Numbered from the stretch's first letter, positions 28,701-38,554 are shown. The stretch: 64,000 nt of DNA from Mycolicibacterium sp. P9-22 (GCF_008329585.1 NZ_NPKP01000001.1:496001-560000); one strand, 5' to 3'. Numbers and translations are program-made. Notes: a model not told the origin generated them from the letters alone.

Positions 28701-29556
28701 ACCGGGGTTTGGTGCAGACGCCGGGATGGACCTGCACCTGGTGCAGGTCGTCGCCGAGTTCGATCTGGCGCTCGAACACCGTTGCCGCCAGGGCCCGCCA
28801 GCTCTCGTACTCGCCGGGGGCGGGGCTCGGCACGTAATGGGTGAGGATGAGGATGCCGACCCCGGCGCGGGCGGCGGTGTCGGCGGCCTGCTCCACCGAC
28901 GAGTGGTAGTCGCAGATATCGCGGATCCGCTGCAGCGGCATCGCGTCGACCAGATCGTGCCGGATCACGGTGTGTACCAACGCTCCCGCGCCCGCAGCGA
29001 GTCCGTCCAGACCGGCGCACGGCACGGTGTCGCCGGCCAGCACCACCGAGGCGCCGTCGTGTTCGATGCGAAAACCGATGGTCGGCGCGACCGGGCGATG
29101 GTCGGTGGGCGCGGCCAGAACGCGGACACCGTCGACATCCCACACCACACCCTGAGTGTGCTCGTGCACCTCGATCGCCGGCGGCTCGGTGAGGTCGGCG
29201 TGGTGGGCGATGCGGTAGCCGATGTCGTGGCCGAGCGCCGCCAGCGTCGCGTCGACGACCGCGGCGGTGCCCGGTGGGCCGATGATCTGCAGCGGTGCGG
29301 GATTCGGGCTGAACGTGGTGATCCAGCGGGTGATGATCACATCGCCCAGATCGGTGATGTGATCGCTGTGCAGGTGGGTCAGCAGCAGTGCCGTCAGCGC
29401 GTTGGCGGCCGATCCGGCGGCCGCGAGTCGCTGCTGGACTCCGCGACCGCAATCGACGAGGAACGTCTGGCCGCCCGCGCGGATCAGCGTCGACGGGCCG
29501 GCCCGATCAGGGTCGGGGAGGGGGCTGCCGGTGCCCAGGAGCGTCACCTCGATCAT
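28699..29556 (-). CDS. rnz: Ribonuclease Z (metallo-beta-lactamase fold)
   Basis: Probable tRNA 3'-end processing endonuclease, 285 residues. It begins [20 protein letters not shown] and has the metal motif [15 protein letters not shown] (HxHxDH), [12 protein letters not shown] and the C-terminal histidine in [15 protein letters not shown] at 29556 is preferred since the upstream 16 codons are not conserved in type. Divergent from the CBS-domain gene. Confidence 0.88.
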   Translation of the reverse strand: MIEVTLLGTGSPLPDPDRAGPSTLIRAGGQTFLVDCGRGVQQRLAAAGSAANALTALLLTHLHSDHITDLGDVIITRWITTFSPNPAPLQIIGPPGTAAVVDATLAALGHDIGYRIAHHADLTEPPAIEVHEHTQGVVWDVDGVRVLAAPTDHRPVAPTIGFRIEHDGASVVLAGDTVPCAGLDGLAAGAGALVHTVIRHDLVDAMPLQRIRDICDYHSSVEQAADTAARAGVGILILTHYVPSPAPGEYESWRALAATVFERQIELGDDLHQVQVHPGVCTKPR

Positions 29557-29669
29557 GGCCCACATATACGCGGATATCGGCGTGGGTTCCGCGCAATCAG
29601 CCAAACGGGTACTTATCCGACGTAGCCTGGATTGTGTTCGGGATCACATTCGCCGATGAGGAGGGTGCC

Positions 29670-30098
29670 ATGCGTATCGCCGACGTGCTGAAGGCCAAGG
29701 GAGCCGCCGTCGCGACGATCACCCCGGAGACGCCGGTGGCCGCGCTGCTCACCGGCCTGGTCGACCGCAATATCGGTGCGATGGTGGTCGTCGGCCCGGA
29801 CGGGCCGGTCGGCATCGTCTCCGAACGCGATGTGGTGCACAAACTGCACGATCTGGGCGCGGACCTGCTGGGCAGGCCGGTCAGCGAGATCATGACCAAA
29901 CACCTGGTGTTCTGCTCACCGGAGGATTCGGTGGACAGCCTGAGCGCGGTGATGACCCACAACCGGGTCCGGCACATCCCGGTACTGGTGGACGGCCAAC
30001 TGGCCGGCATCGTCAGCATCGGCGACGTGGTCAAGACCCGGATGCAGGAGCTGGAGTCCAGCAAGGAACAGTTGCAGGCTTACATCACGCAGGGCTGA
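29670..30098 (+). CDS. CBS-domain pair protein
   Basis: A 142-residue protein made of two CBS motifs: ATITPETPVAALLTGLVDRNIGAMVVV...GIVSERDVVHKL and VFCSPEDSVDSLSAVMTHNRVRHIPVL...GIVSIGDVVKTRM. Stand-alone CBS pairs bind adenine nucleotides and sense energy state. ATG is preceded by GAGGAG at 6 nt; a longer upstream frame is not supported. Matches M. tuberculosis Rv2406c in size and position. Confidence 0.92.
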   Translation: MRIADVLKAKGAAVATITPETPVAALLTGLVDRNIGAMVVVGPDGPVGIVSERDVVHKLHDLGADLLGRPVSEIMTKHLVFCSPEDSVDSLSAVMTHNRVRHIPVLVDGQLAGIVSIGDVVKTRMQELESSKEQLQAYITQG

Positions 30099-30725
30099 AT
30101 GGATGGCGTGAGCCATACCGATGACGTTGTGGTGCGCCCTGCGGCGCGCGCCGATATCCCGGCCCTGTCGCAGGCCTTGGGCCGCGCGTTCTTCGATGAT
30201 CCGGTGATGACGTGGCTGCTGCCCGATGCACCGGCCCGAAGGCGCAAGCTGCACAAGCTGTTCGCCGCCCTGACCCGACACCACCATCTGGCACACGGTG
30301 GGGTGGAGGTCGCGTCGGTGGGGCCGGCCATCGGCGCGGCGGCGCTGTGGGATCCGCCGGGCAAGTGGCAGCACACCACCGTCGAGGAATTGCGTGCCGC
30401 GCCGAGCATGCTGGCGACCTTCGGGACGGCGGTGCGTCGCGGTATGCAGGTCACCGAATTGATGAAACGCGAGCACCCCGAGGAGCCGCACTGGTATCTC
30501 GGCGTGATCGGCAGCGACCCGCAGGTCCGCGGAGCCGGACTCGGGCACGCCCTGATCCGATCACGGCTGGACCGTTGCGATGCCGAGTTCGCGCCGGCTT
30601 ACCTGGAGTCGAGCAACCCCGACAACATCGGCTATTACCAGCGATTCGGTTTCGAGGTGACCGGCGAGATTGCGCTGCCCGGCGGTGGGCCCGTCCTGTA
30701 CCCGATGTGGCGGAATCCGCGGTGA
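30099..30725 (+). CDS. GNAT-family N-acetyltransferase
   Basis: A 208-residue acetyltransferase with the acetyl-CoA-binding motif LGVIGSDPQVRGAGLGHALI and the C-terminal ESSNPDNIGYYQRFGFEVTGE. Substrate unknown. The ATG directly follows the CBS gene stop by sharing no bases; a GTG three codons later is an alternative start. Convergent with the PemK-like gene. Confidence 0.85.
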   Translation: MDGVSHTDDVVVRPAARADIPALSQALGRAFFDDPVMTWLLPDAPARRRKLHKLFAALTRHHHLAHGGVEVASVGPAIGAAALWDPPGKWQHTTVEELRAAPSMLATFGTAVRRGMQVTELMKREHPEEPHWYLGVIGSDPQVRGAGLGHALIRSRLDRCDAEFAPAYLESSNPDNIGYYQRFGFEVTGEIALPGGGPVLYPMWRNPR

Positions 30726-30765
30726 GTCGGTCGCGCCAGGGCGCTGAGCGTCCCCGGTGACCCCA

Positions 30766-30823
30766 CGAGCGTGCGCAGACTTCGGCAGAGCCGCGGCGTG
30801 TTGCCCGCAGACACGCACGCTCG
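30766..30823. terminator. Inverted repeat between convergent genes
   Basis: Perfect 10-bp arms CGAGCGTGCG / CGCACGCTCG separated by 38 bases, with further partial complementarity inside (GCAGAC/GTGTTGC region). It could act as a bidirectional terminator or be a remnant of a dispersed mycobacterial intergenic repeat. Confidence 0.5.
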
Positions 30824-30841
30824 CGGAGAATATGAAGGGGC

Positions 30842-31423
30842 TCAGCTCCAGGAGAATTCGGCCCGCAGCCGCGTCGCGATGATCTCGAAGTGATCCTTGT
30901 CGAGGATGGCGCCCTCCCGGCGGATGCCGTCCTCGGGCACCTCGAGCACCCGGTCCAACCGCACCCAGGAGGGTCGGCCGTCGTAGTCCCAGCTGCCTGC
31001 CCCGATCCCGACCCACTGGTCGTCGTGGGCATGGTGATCCTGGCTGGACAGCATGAGTCCGAGCAGGGTGCGTTGGTCGCGACCCACCACCAGCACCGGA
31101 CGGTCCTTGCCGCGGGTCGGGTCGTCCTCGTAGACCACCCAGGTCCAGACGACCTCACCTGGATCCGCCCGACCGTCCAGATCGGGGGAGTAGGAGATGC
31201 GCCGGGCCCGGTGCGCGGTGGGCACGCTGGCGCGGGTCACGGGTCGGCCGCTGGTGAGAGCGACCGGCGACGGGTTGGCTTGGGCCGCGAGTGCCTCCAT
31301 ACCGATCTTGAGGCCCTGCTGGATGACGCGCTCGGGGTTGGGCAGCTGGCGGATGAGTTTCGGGGCCTCGTTGAACACGAGGTTCTCCGCGAACCTCTGG
31401 AAGGCCTTCCACTGGGACGCCAT
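30842..31423 (-). CDS. PemK/MazF-fold protein (Rv2405 type)
   Basis: A 193-residue protein. The C-terminal half fits the PemK-like family: [22 protein letters not shown], then [49 protein letters not shown]. The N-terminal 60 residues are a helical region not seen in toxins. There is no antitoxin gene, so a housekeeping or regulatory role is more likely than a toxin-antitoxin module. ATG at 31423 replaces an upstream TTG. Divergent from lepA. Confidence 0.8.
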   Translation of the reverse strand: MASQWKAFQRFAENLVFNEAPKLIRQLPNPERVIQQGLKIGMEALAAQANPSPVALTSGRPVTRASVPTAHRARRISYSPDLDGRADPGEVVWTWVVYEDDPTRGKDRPVLVVGRDQRTLLGLMLSSQDHHAHDDQWVGIGAGSWDYDGRPSWVRLDRVLEVPEDGIRREGAILDKDHFEIIATRLRAEFSWS

Positions 31424-31525
31424 AGCCGCCAAGCATAGCGAGGGCCGGGCACGCCCGATTGTGTCCAGCGGGCCCGCTGTCGATACCCTGGGACTACACG
31501 ATCACGCCAGGACCAGGAGATTCCC

Positions 31526-33379
31526 ATCAGCAGTTTCGCCGACAAGACGTTCACCGCGCCGGCGCAGATACGGAACTTCTGCATCATCGCCCATATCGAC
31601 CACGGCAAGTCGACGCTGGCCGACCGGATGCTCGGAATCACCGGAGTGGTCGCCGACCGCGATATGCGAGCGCAGTACCTGGACCGGATGGATATCGAGC
31701 GTGAGCGCGGTATCACCATCAAGGCGCAGAACGTCCGGCTCCCGTGGAAGGTGGGCGACGAAGAGTTCGTCCTGCACCTCATCGACACCCCCGGGCACGT
31801 CGACTTCACCTACGAGGTGTCCCGCGCGCTGGAGGCCTGCGAGGGCGCGGTGCTGCTGGTCGATGCCGCGCAGGGCATCGAGGCGCAGACGCTGGCCAAC
31901 CTGTACCTGGCCCTGGACCGCGACCTGACCATCATCCCGGTGCTCAACAAGATCGACCTGCCCGCGGCCGACCCGGACCGCTACGCCGGCGAGATCGCCC
32001 ACATCATCGGCTGCGAACCCAGCGACGTGCTGCGGGTCTCCGGCAAGACCGGCGTGGGGGTGCGTGAGCTGCTCGACGAAGTGGTCCGGCTGATCCCGGC
32101 CCCGGTCGGCAACGCCGACGCGCCCGCGCGGGCGATGATCTTCGACTCGGTCTACGACATCTACCGCGGTGTGGTGACCTACGTCCGCGTGGTGGACGGC
32201 AAGCTCAATCCCCGCGAGAAGATCAAGATGATGTCCACCGGGGCCACCCACGAGCTCCTGGAGGTCGGCATCGTCTCGCCGGATCCGAAGGCCTCGGACG
32301 GGCTCGGCGTCGGCGAGGTCGGCTATCTCATCACCGGCGTGAAGGATGTCCGGCAGTCCAAGGTCGGAGACACCGTGACCACGTCGCGCCACGGTGCCAC
32401 CGAGGCGCTCGTCGGCTACCGCGAGCCGCGGCCCATGGTCTACTCGGGCCTGTACCCGGTGGACGGTTCGGACTATCCGGTGCTGCGCGAGGCGCTGGAC
32501 AAGCTGCAGCTCAATGACGCCGCGCTGACTTATGAGCCGGAGACCTCGGTCGCGCTGGGGTTCGGTTTCCGGTGTGGATTCCTCGGGCTGCTGCACATGG
32601 AGATCACCCGGGAACGCCTGGAACGCGAGTTCAACCTCGACCTGATCTCCACCGCACCCAACGTGGTGTACCGGGTGTTGAAAGAAGATACAACGCCGGG
32701 CAGTCCAGGGATGATCGTCACCAACCCGTCGGACTGGCCCGAGGGCAAGGTGCGCGCGGTCTACGAGCCGGTGGTGAAGACCACCGTCATCGCGCCCAGC
32801 GAGTTCATCGGCACCATCATGGAGCTCTGCCAGGCTCGCCGCGGTGAACTCGGCGGGATGGATTACCTGTCCCCGGAGCGCGTGGAACTGCGCTACACGA
32901 TGCCGCTCGGCGAGATCATCTTCGATTTCTTCGACTCGCTGAAATCGCGCACCCGCGGCTACGCCAGCCTGGACTACGAGGAGGCCGGCGAGCAGGAGGC
33001 CGAGCTGGTGAAGGTCGACATCCTGCTGCAGGGCGAGGCCGTCGACGCCTTCAGCGCCATCGTGCACAAGGACGGCGCGGCGGCGTACGGCAACAAGATG
33101 ACCACCAAGCTCAAGGAACTCATCCCGCGTCAGCAGTTCGAGGTGCCCATCCAGGCGGCCATCGGATCGAGAATCATTGCCCGCGAGAACATCCGGGCCA
33201 TCCGCAAGGACGTGCTGAGCAAGTGCTACGGCGGTGACATCACCCGTAAGCGCAAGCTGCTGGAGAAGCAGAAAGAGGGCAAGAAGCGGATGAAGACGAT
33301 CGGCCGGGTCGAGGTGCCCCAGGAGGCCTTCGTCGCGGCGCTGTCGACCGACGCGGCCGGAGACAAAGCGAAGAAGTGA
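31526..33379 (+). CDS. lepA: Elongation factor 4 (LepA GTPase) with a non-canonical start codon
   Basis: Translational GTPase of about 617 residues acting on ribosomes. G1 is [17 protein letters not shown]2 RGITIK, G3 DTPGHVDF, G4 NKID; EF2-like domains and the LepA C-terminal domain follow ([19 protein letters not shown]). The first in-frame ATG, at 31628, lies after G1, so it cannot be the start. The reading frame is open back to a TAG at 31436 and holds no ATG, GTG or TTG before G1. ATC at 31526 (AGGAG 6 nt upstream) and ATT at 31520 (AGGA 7 nt upstream) are the likely starts, giving [12 protein letters not shown] or IPISSFADK as N-terminus. Confidence 0.95.
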   Translation: MSSFADKTFTAPAQIRNFCIIAHIDHGKSTLADRMLGITGVVADRDMRAQYLDRMDIERERGITIKAQNVRLPWKVGDEEFVLHLIDTPGHVDFTYEVSRALEACEGAVLLVDAAQGIEAQTLANLYLALDRDLTIIPVLNKIDLPAADPDRYAGEIAHIIGCEPSDVLRVSGKTGVGVRELLDEVVRLIPAPVGNADAPARAMIFDSVYDIYRGVVTYVRVVDGKLNPREKIKMMSTGATHELLEVGIVSPDPKASDGLGVGEVGYLITGVKDVRQSKVGDTVTTSRHGATEALVGYREPRPMVYSGLYPVDGSDYPVLREALDKLQLNDAALTYEPETSVALGFGFRCGFLGLLHMEITRERLEREFNLDLISTAPNVVYRVLKEDTTPGSPGMIVTNPSDWPEGKVRAVYEPVVKTTVIAPSEFIGTIMELCQARRGELGGMDYLSPERVELRYTMPLGEIIFDFFDSLKSRTRGYASLDYEEAGEQEAELVKVDILLQGEAVDAFSAIVHKDGAAAYGNKMTTKLKELIPRQQFEVPIQAAIGSRIIARENIRAIRKDVLSKCYGGDITRKRKLLEKQKEGKKRMKTIGRVEVPQEAFVAALSTDAAGDKAKK

Positions 33380-33410
33380 CTCCGGGCGCGCCATCGGTCA
33401 CAATGACGCG

Positions 33411-34133
33411 GTGAACAGTGCCGCAGGATCGCCGCGCGTGCGGTATGCCCGTCATGCCCTCCTCGCCGTGTCGATCGGATGCGCGCTGCTGACGGGGTGT
33501 TCCAGTTCTGTCACCGGTCAGGCCGTCCGCGATGAGAATGCGGCGCCGATGGATGCGCCACCGCTGAAGGAAAGTCAGCTCGACGACGTGCTGCTGTCCA
33601 TCGGGGACATCAACGACATCATGGGTTCGGACACCATGGAGATCACCGGTGAGCTCGACCAGATGGTCGACCACTCCGGCGATGTGTCCGAACCGGATTG
33701 CCTCGGTTCGATCTTCGGCGCCGAGGAGCCGGTCTACGGGGACAGCGGCTACACCGCCGTGCGCGACCAGGTTTCCCGCGAACCCGATGAGGACAACGCG
33801 CACTGGGTGGAACAGACCGCGGTGCTCTACCCGTCTGCGAACAAGGCACAGCGGTTCTTCGACAACGCCCGGTCCAGTTGGGACGCGTGTGCCGGGACGT
33901 CGATCGCCATCGACGACGGCATGGACAGCTACACCTGGCAGATCGAGGATCTGACCGCCACCGACACGGTGCTGACCCAGATCACCGCCCAGGACGACGC
34001 CGACGGGTGGGAATGCCAGCATGCGCTTTCGGCGGTCACCAATGTGATCGTGGAGGCCTGGGCGTGCAGCTACGGCGCGGGCGACGAGGCGGCCGATATC
34101 GCGGCGAAGATGGTCGAGAACGCCGTCGCCTGA
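33411..34133 (+). CDS. lppR: Lipoprotein with PknH-like sensor domain (LppR)
   Basis: A 240-residue secreted lipoprotein. The signal sequence ends in the lipobox LLTGCSSS. The mature part matches the PknH-type extracellular sensor domain: four cysteines expected to pair (EPDCLGS, WDACAG, WECQHAL, AWACSYG). Its position after lepA matches M. tuberculosis lppR. GTG start; CACAAT lies six bases before it, so leaderless initiation is possible. Confidence 0.88.
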   Translation: MNSAAGSPRVRYARHALLAVSIGCALLTGCSSSVTGQAVRDENAAPMDAPPLKESQLDDVLLSIGDINDIMGSDTMEITGELDQMVDHSGDVSEPDCLGSIFGAEEPVYGDSGYTAVRDQVSREPDEDNAHWVEQTAVLYPSANKAQRFFDNARSSWDACAGTSIAIDDGMDSYTWQIEDLTATDTVLTQITAQDDADGWECQHALSAVTNVIVEAWACSYGAGDEAADIAAKMVENAVA

Positions 34134-34156
34134 CCGCTGGTTGCGCCGAACGTGGG

Positions 34157-34193
34157 TTACCCGTCGACATTCGGCGTGATCGTCAACGGGTAA
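34157..34193. terminator. Bidirectional hairpin between lppR and TetR gene
   Basis: Arms TTACCCGTCGAC / GTCAACGGGTAA, 12 bp with one mismatch, 13-nt loop, between convergent genes. The absence of a U-tract is usual for mycobacteria. Confidence 0.65.
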
Positions 34194-34208
34194 TCGACGT
34201 TCGCGGTG

Positions 34209-34775
34209 TCACGGCACGGGCGTGGGGTCGACACGGAGCCCGTTGATCACCACCCGCAGCAGCCGGGATCGCTGATCGGCGTCGCGGTGGGGTTGTTCTC
34301 CGACCCAGGCGATGGCGGCGGCCATGTCGAGCACATCGTCGATATGGATATCCCGTTGCACCAGACCGGCTTTGGCGGCGCGGGCCACCAGCGCACCGCC
34401 GGCGTCACGGGCCATCCGGCAGGTACTCGACTCACCGGCCGGCGGGCTGGCCAGGGAGCGGGCCAGCCCTTCGAAGACACCGGCCTGTTCCACATAGGCG
34501 GTCAGCCACCGGTGCAGCGCGTCCAGCGGGTCGTCGGATGCGAGCAGTTCGACGCCCAGGTCCCGGATGCCGGTCAGTCCGTCGTCGATCACTTCCAGCA
34601 CCAGTTGATCGCGGGTGGGGAAATGCCGATAGAGGGTTCCGGGCCCGACCCCGGCGGCGCGTGCCACATCGTCGAGGGAGGCCGTCACGCCGTGTGCGCT
34701 AAAGGCCTCGCGGGCAGCGTCCAGCAGCAGTTGACGGTTGCGGGCGGCGTCGGCGCGTAACGGGCGGGCCGTCAT
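34209..34775 (-). CDS. TetR-family repressor of the divergent LLM oxidoreductase
   Basis: A 188-residue regulator. The HTH is ASLDDVARAAGVGPGTLYRHFPTRDQLV, and the C-terminal domain includes ALHRWLTAYVEQAGVFEGLARSL. The ATG at 34775 (MTARPLRADAARN) has GAGGAAG upstream. Two identical-type palindromes stand between it and the divergent oxidoreductase gene, the classic arrangement for autoregulation plus control of the neighbour. Confidence 0.92.
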   Translation of the reverse strand: MTARPLRADAARNRQLLLDAAREAFSAHGVTASLDDVARAAGVGPGTLYRHFPTRDQLVLEVIDDGLTGIRDLGVELLASDDPLDALHRWLTAYVEQAGVFEGLARSLASPPAGESSTCRMARDAGGALVARAAKAGLVQRDIHIDDVLDMAAAIAWVGEQPHRDADQRSRLLRVVINGLRVDPTPVP

Positions 34776-34800
34776 CGGTTCTCGCTTCCTCTGGACAAAC

Positions 34801-34837
34801 GGAGACTGTCTCCATATATTGACCGGAGACCGTCTCC
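34801..34837. promoter_or_regulatory. Twin TetR operators GGAGACNGTCTCC
   Basis: GGAGACTGTCTCC (34801-34813) and GGAGACCGTCTCC (34825-34837) are perfect 6-bp-arm palindromes 24 bp centre to centre, about two helical turns apart. They lie between divergent TetR and LLM-oxidoreductase starts. Binding by the adjacent TetR is inferred from this geometry. Confidence 0.8.
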
Positions 34838-34861
34838 GAATCATATCGAGGAAGTCCTGCC

Positions 34862-35779
34862 ATGAAGGTGAGTCTCACCGTTCTGCCCGACCCCGCCGGG
34901 TTTCCCGGCATCCTGACGACCGTCGCCGACGCCGCCGGCGCCGGATTTCCGCGGGTCTGGTTCCCGCAGTTGCCGCCGTCCCCGGACATGGCCGGGTGGG
35001 ACGCCCTGACCACCCTGGCTCTCGCGGGCGCGGCGGTGCCACAGATCGAACTGGGCTCCGCGGTGGTGGTGGCCCAGACCCAGCACCCCCTGGCCCTGGC
35101 GCGCCAGGCGCTGACGGCCTCGGCTGCGACCGGCGGCCGGCTCATCCTCGGAATCGGGGTCAGTCACCGCGTCCTGGTGACCGATGTGTTCGGCTACCCC
35201 TACGATGCGCCGGCGGCCTACCTGCGCGAGTACCTGCAGGTGCTGGTGCCCGCGCTGCGCGGTGAACCGGTGGATCATCACGGCGCGCGGATCACCGCCG
35301 TCGGCAAGGTCGGCCTTCCCGGCGCGTCCGCCCCGCCGGTCGTTGCCGCGGCCCTGGGTCCACGGATGCTGGATCTGGCCGGTGAACTCACTGACGGTAC
35401 GGTGACCGCCTGGACCGGGCTGAAAGTTGTTGACAGTCACATCGTTCCGCGGATCACCGCGGCGGCCGCCCGGTTCGCCAAGCCGTCCCCGCAGGTGGTG
35501 GTCGGTCTGCCGGTCAGCGTCACATCGGATGTGGAGGCCGCGCGCGCCGAGATCGCGGGCATGTTCAATCCGGGTGATCTGCCCGCCTACCGGGCGATGC
35601 TGGACCGCGAAGGTGTCGATGATGTCGCCGACATCTGTGTCTTCGGAGACGAGGAATCGGTGCTGGCCCAGCTGCGCCGGTTCGCCGCGGCCGGTGCCAC
35701 CGAGTTCAGCGGGTTCGCGATCGGCGATCCGCAGACCCAGGCCCGCACCGTGGAAGTGCTGGCCGCGTACCGGGATTGA
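34862..35779 (+). CDS. LLM-class F420-dependent oxidoreductase
   Basis: A luciferase-like TIM-barrel enzyme of 305 residues. Typical strings are GFPRVWFPQLPPSPDMAGWDALT, VVVAQTQHPLALARQALTASAATGGRLILGIGVSHR and PPVVAAALGPRMLDLAGELTDGTVTAW. This subgroup usually uses coenzyme F420, abundant in mycobacteria; the substrate is unknown. GAGGAAG precedes the ATG. Control by the divergent TetR is likely. Confidence 0.87.
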   Translation: MKVSLTVLPDPAGFPGILTTVADAAGAGFPRVWFPQLPPSPDMAGWDALTTLALAGAAVPQIELGSAVVVAQTQHPLALARQALTASAATGGRLILGIGVSHRVLVTDVFGYPYDAPAAYLREYLQVLVPALRGEPVDHHGARITAVGKVGLPGASAPPVVAAALGPRMLDLAGELTDGTVTAWTGLKVVDSHIVPRITAAAARFAKPSPQVVVGLPVSVTSDVEAARAEIAGMFNPGDLPAYRAMLDREGVDDVADICVFGDEESVLAQLRRFAAAGATEFSGFAIGDPQTQARTVEVLAAYRD

Positions 35780-35835
35780 GTTCTCGCCGCGTTTAACCCG
35801 TTTCGCATCGTGGTGACATCGGTACCGTCACCGCA

Positions 35836-37128
35836 GTGACTCGTGAAGTGCATCTGTTGGCTTTCGGCAACACCCGTTCGGCGGGGCCGTGGCGGCACCC
35901 CGACGTCGACAACAGCACCGCTGGTGTGCGCCGACGGCTGATCCGCCACGCCCAGACCGCCGAGGCCGGCACCTTCGACGCGCTGTTCTTCGCCGACGGG
36001 CTGAACTACGGTCCGCCGGCCACCTGGGCCTACAAGACGACCGAGGACTTCGAACCGCTCACAGCCACCGCCGCGCTGTCCTCGGTCACCGAGCGGATCG
36101 GCCTGGTGGTCACCGGCTCGGCTACTCTGGCGCATCCGTACCATCTTGCCCGTCAGCTCCTTTCGCTGGATCACCTGAGCCTGGGCCGGGCCGGCTGGAA
36201 TCTGGTGACCAGCTTCGCTGCCGCGGCCGCCGACAACTTCAGCGCCCGCGGCGTCGTCGATCACGACGAACGGTATCGGGTCGCCGAGGAGGCGATCGAA
36301 GTGGTGAAGAAGCTGTGGGGCTCCTGGTCCGAGGACACCATCGTCGAGGACCGGGCAGCCGGAGTCTTCAACGATGTCAGCAAGATCGCGGTACCGGCGC
36401 ACCATGGCCGGTACTTCGATGTGAAGGGCCCGATCGGCGCCGCGCGCTCGGTGCAGGGCCGGCCGGTCATCTTCCAGGCCGGATCATCGAACACCGGAAG
36501 GACATTCGCGGCCACCCACGCCGAGGTGATTTTCACCAGCCATGGAAACAAGGCCCGCGGTCAGGAGTTCTACCAGCAGATACACTCCGAAGCCCGCGCC
36601 CTGGGCCGCGCTACGCCGCCACTGATCACGCCTTCGCTGCGGTATGTCATCGGGTCCACCGAGGACGAGGCCCGCCGCGCCGAACGCGAGGAGTACCAGT
36701 ACTTCAGCCCGGAGTATCAGGCGGGCTGGCTGCTGGAGGTCGACGTCGACGTCACCGGGGCCGACCTGGACGGCCCCGTGCCCGCCTCGGCATTTCCGGA
36801 CAGCACCGAAACCCACCGGACCGCGCTCGCCGGCTACCGGGCGCTCGCCGCGGACGGTAGCCCGACCGTGCGGGAGTTCCTGTACAAGACCGTGAACGGT
36901 TGGGGCGCCTCGGTTGTCGGCACCCCTGAGCGGATCGCCGATGAGATCGAAGACTGGTTCGTGGCGGGCGCCGCCGACGGCTTCGTGTTGCGCGACAGCG
37001 GGCTACCCGGCCAGCACGAACTGTTCGTCGAACAGGTGGTGCCGGTGCTGCGCAAGCGCGGGCTGTTCCGTCACGAGTACGCGGGCACCACGCTGCGCTC
37101 GCACCTCGGACTGGACGTGCCTGCGTGA
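35836..37128 (+). CDS. NtaA/SnaA/DszA-family FMN-dependent monooxygenase (first copy)
   Basis: A 430-residue reduced-flavin-dependent monooxygenase: LLAFGNTRSAGPWRHPDVDN at the start, FDALFFADGLNYGP, LDHLSLGRAGWNLVTSF, DHDERYRVAEEAIEVVKKLW and GRPVIFQAGSSNTGR. Relatives attack sulfones, aminopolycarboxylates and similar compounds using FMNH2 from a separate reductase, not seen here. TACCGT lies seven bases before the GTG, indicating a leaderless promoter that would head this operon. Its stop overlaps the next monooxygenase as GTGA. Confidence 0.88.
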   Translation: MTREVHLLAFGNTRSAGPWRHPDVDNSTAGVRRRLIRHAQTAEAGTFDALFFADGLNYGPPATWAYKTTEDFEPLTATAALSSVTERIGLVVTGSATLAHPYHLARQLLSLDHLSLGRAGWNLVTSFAAAAADNFSARGVVDHDERYRVAEEAIEVVKKLWGSWSEDTIVEDRAAGVFNDVSKIAVPAHHGRYFDVKGPIGAARSVQGRPVIFQAGSSNTGRTFAATHAEVIFTSHGNKARGQEFYQQIHSEARALGRATPPLITPSLRYVIGSTEDEARRAEREEYQYFSPEYQAGWLLEVDVDVTGADLDGPVPASAFPDSTETHRTALAGYRALAADGSPTVREFLYKTVNGWGASVVGTPERIADEIEDWFVAGAADGFVLRDSGLPGQHELFVEQVVPVLRKRGLFRHEYAGTTLRSHLGLDVPA

Positions 37129-38549
37129 CCGACCCGTTCGTGCTCGCCGCCTTCACCATGTCGACCGGGTCGCATGGCAACTTCGGACTGTGGCGTCACC
37201 CCGCGGATGAGACCTACCGGTACACCGACATCCGCTATTGGGTGGCGCTGGCCGAACTGCTCGACGCGAGCGGCTTCGACGCGCTGTTCATCGCCGATGC
37301 CGTCGGGCAACTCGACGTGTTCGGCGGTGACGCCGAAGCCGCCCTGACCCGCGGTGTGCAGACGCCGGTCACCGATCCGCTGCTCGTGGTCTCCGCGATG
37401 GCTGCCGCCACAACCCATCTGGGCTTCGGCATCACCGTGTCGACCACCTACGAGAGCCCGTATCTGCTGGCCCGCAAGTTCAGCACGCTGGACCATCTGA
37501 CCGGCGGCCGGATCGGCTGGAACATCGTCACTTCGCTGCTGGACAGCGCTGCCCGCAACATCATCGGGCGCGACCGGCAGATCCCGCACGACGAGCGCTA
37601 CGCGATGGCAAGCGAGTTCCTCGAGGTCACTTACAAGCTGTGGGAGGGCTCCTGGGAGACCGACGCGGTGTTGCGGGACCGCGACCGCGGCATCTACACC
37701 GACGCCGCCAAAGTCCATGCCATCGGGCACGAGGGCAGGTACTTCCAGGTCCCCGGAGCCCATCTGGTGGAACCCTCGCCGCAACGCACCCCGGTGCTGT
37801 TCCAGGCGGGCACCTCCCCGGCCGGGCGCGAGTTCGCGGCACGCAATGCCGAACTGGTCTTCGCCAGCGATCCCCGTCCGCAGGTGCTGCGGGCTAATAT
37901 CGAGGACATCCGGCGGCGGGCGGTGGCCCACGGGCGCCGCCCCAACTCGATCAGGTTCCTGACCTCTGTCGAGATCGTGACCGACAGCACGGATTCGGCC
38001 GCCCGTGCCAAGGCCGCCGACCTGGCGAAATACCACGACCTGGAAGCGGGCCTGGTCCTGCTGTCGGCGCTCAGCGGCGTGGACTGGTCACAGTACGGGG
38101 TGGATCGCCCCATAGAACAGTTCGACACCGACGCCAGCCGCTCCATCCTGGCCGCCGTGGATGGGGCCGGGGACCGGCACCGGATCACCCTGCGCGACTA
38201 TGTCGGTGAGCTCGGCGGTTTCGGCGGACAACTGTTCGTCGGGTCCGCCCGCACGGTGGCCGACGAGCTGGAGGCCTACGCCGAGAGCACAGGTATCGAT
38301 GGTTTCAACATCACCTACCACGTCACGCCCGGTAGCTTCGCCGATGTCGGCGAACACCTGATCCCCGAACTGCGTCGCCGGGGCCGAGCACGCGAGGCCG
38401 GCGGACCGACAACGTTGCGGGAGCGGGTGTTCGGAGGGGCGGCGCTGCTGCCCGACGACCACCCCGGCGCGCGTTTCCGGTCCGGCGGGCAGGAGCGAAG
38501 CGACCGGGGAAATGTTCCGGCGGCCAAAAGAATCGCGTCGATCCGATAG
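37125..38549 (+). CDS. NtaA/SnaA/DszA-family FMN-dependent monooxygenase (second copy)
   Basis: A 474-residue paralogue: FTMSTGSHGNFGLWRHP, FDALFIADAVGQLDVFGG, GFGITVSTTYESPYLLARKF, LDHLTGGRIGWNIVTSLLDS, RDRQIPHDERYAMASEFLEV and TPVLFQAGTSPAGREFAA. It is closer in these motifs to the third copy at 52531-53916 than to its immediate neighbour. The C-terminal tail after residue 440 is low in conservation. Likely acts on an organosulfur compound, inferred from the sulfur genes around. Confidence 0.88.
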   Translation: MTDPFVLAAFTMSTGSHGNFGLWRHPADETYRYTDIRYWVALAELLDASGFDALFIADAVGQLDVFGGDAEAALTRGVQTPVTDPLLVVSAMAAATTHLGFGITVSTTYESPYLLARKFSTLDHLTGGRIGWNIVTSLLDSAARNIIGRDRQIPHDERYAMASEFLEVTYKLWEGSWETDAVLRDRDRGIYTDAAKVHAIGHEGRYFQVPGAHLVEPSPQRTPVLFQAGTSPAGREFAARNAELVFASDPRPQVLRANIEDIRRRAVAHGRRPNSIRFLTSVEIVTDSTDSAARAKAADLAKYHDLEAGLVLLSALSGVDWSQYGVDRPIEQFDTDASRSILAAVDGAGDRHRITLRDYVGELGGFGGQLFVGSARTVADELEAYAESTGIDGFNITYHVTPGSFADVGEHLIPELRRRGRAREAGGPTTLRERVFGGAALLPDDHPGARFRSGGQERSDRGNVPAAKRIASIR

Positions 38550-38554
38550 CTGAC

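Noticed and set aside
30842..31423. Toxin-antitoxin module
   Set aside because: The PemK-like fold suggests it, but no antitoxin gene lies on either side (lepA and a GNAT gene do), and the protein has an extra N-terminal region.
31502..33394. 630-codon open frame antisense to lepA
   Set aside because: It mirrors lepA codon structure in very high GC DNA; the product is a low-information His/Gly/Asp-rich sequence with no domain pattern. The lepA frame has all GTPase motifs.
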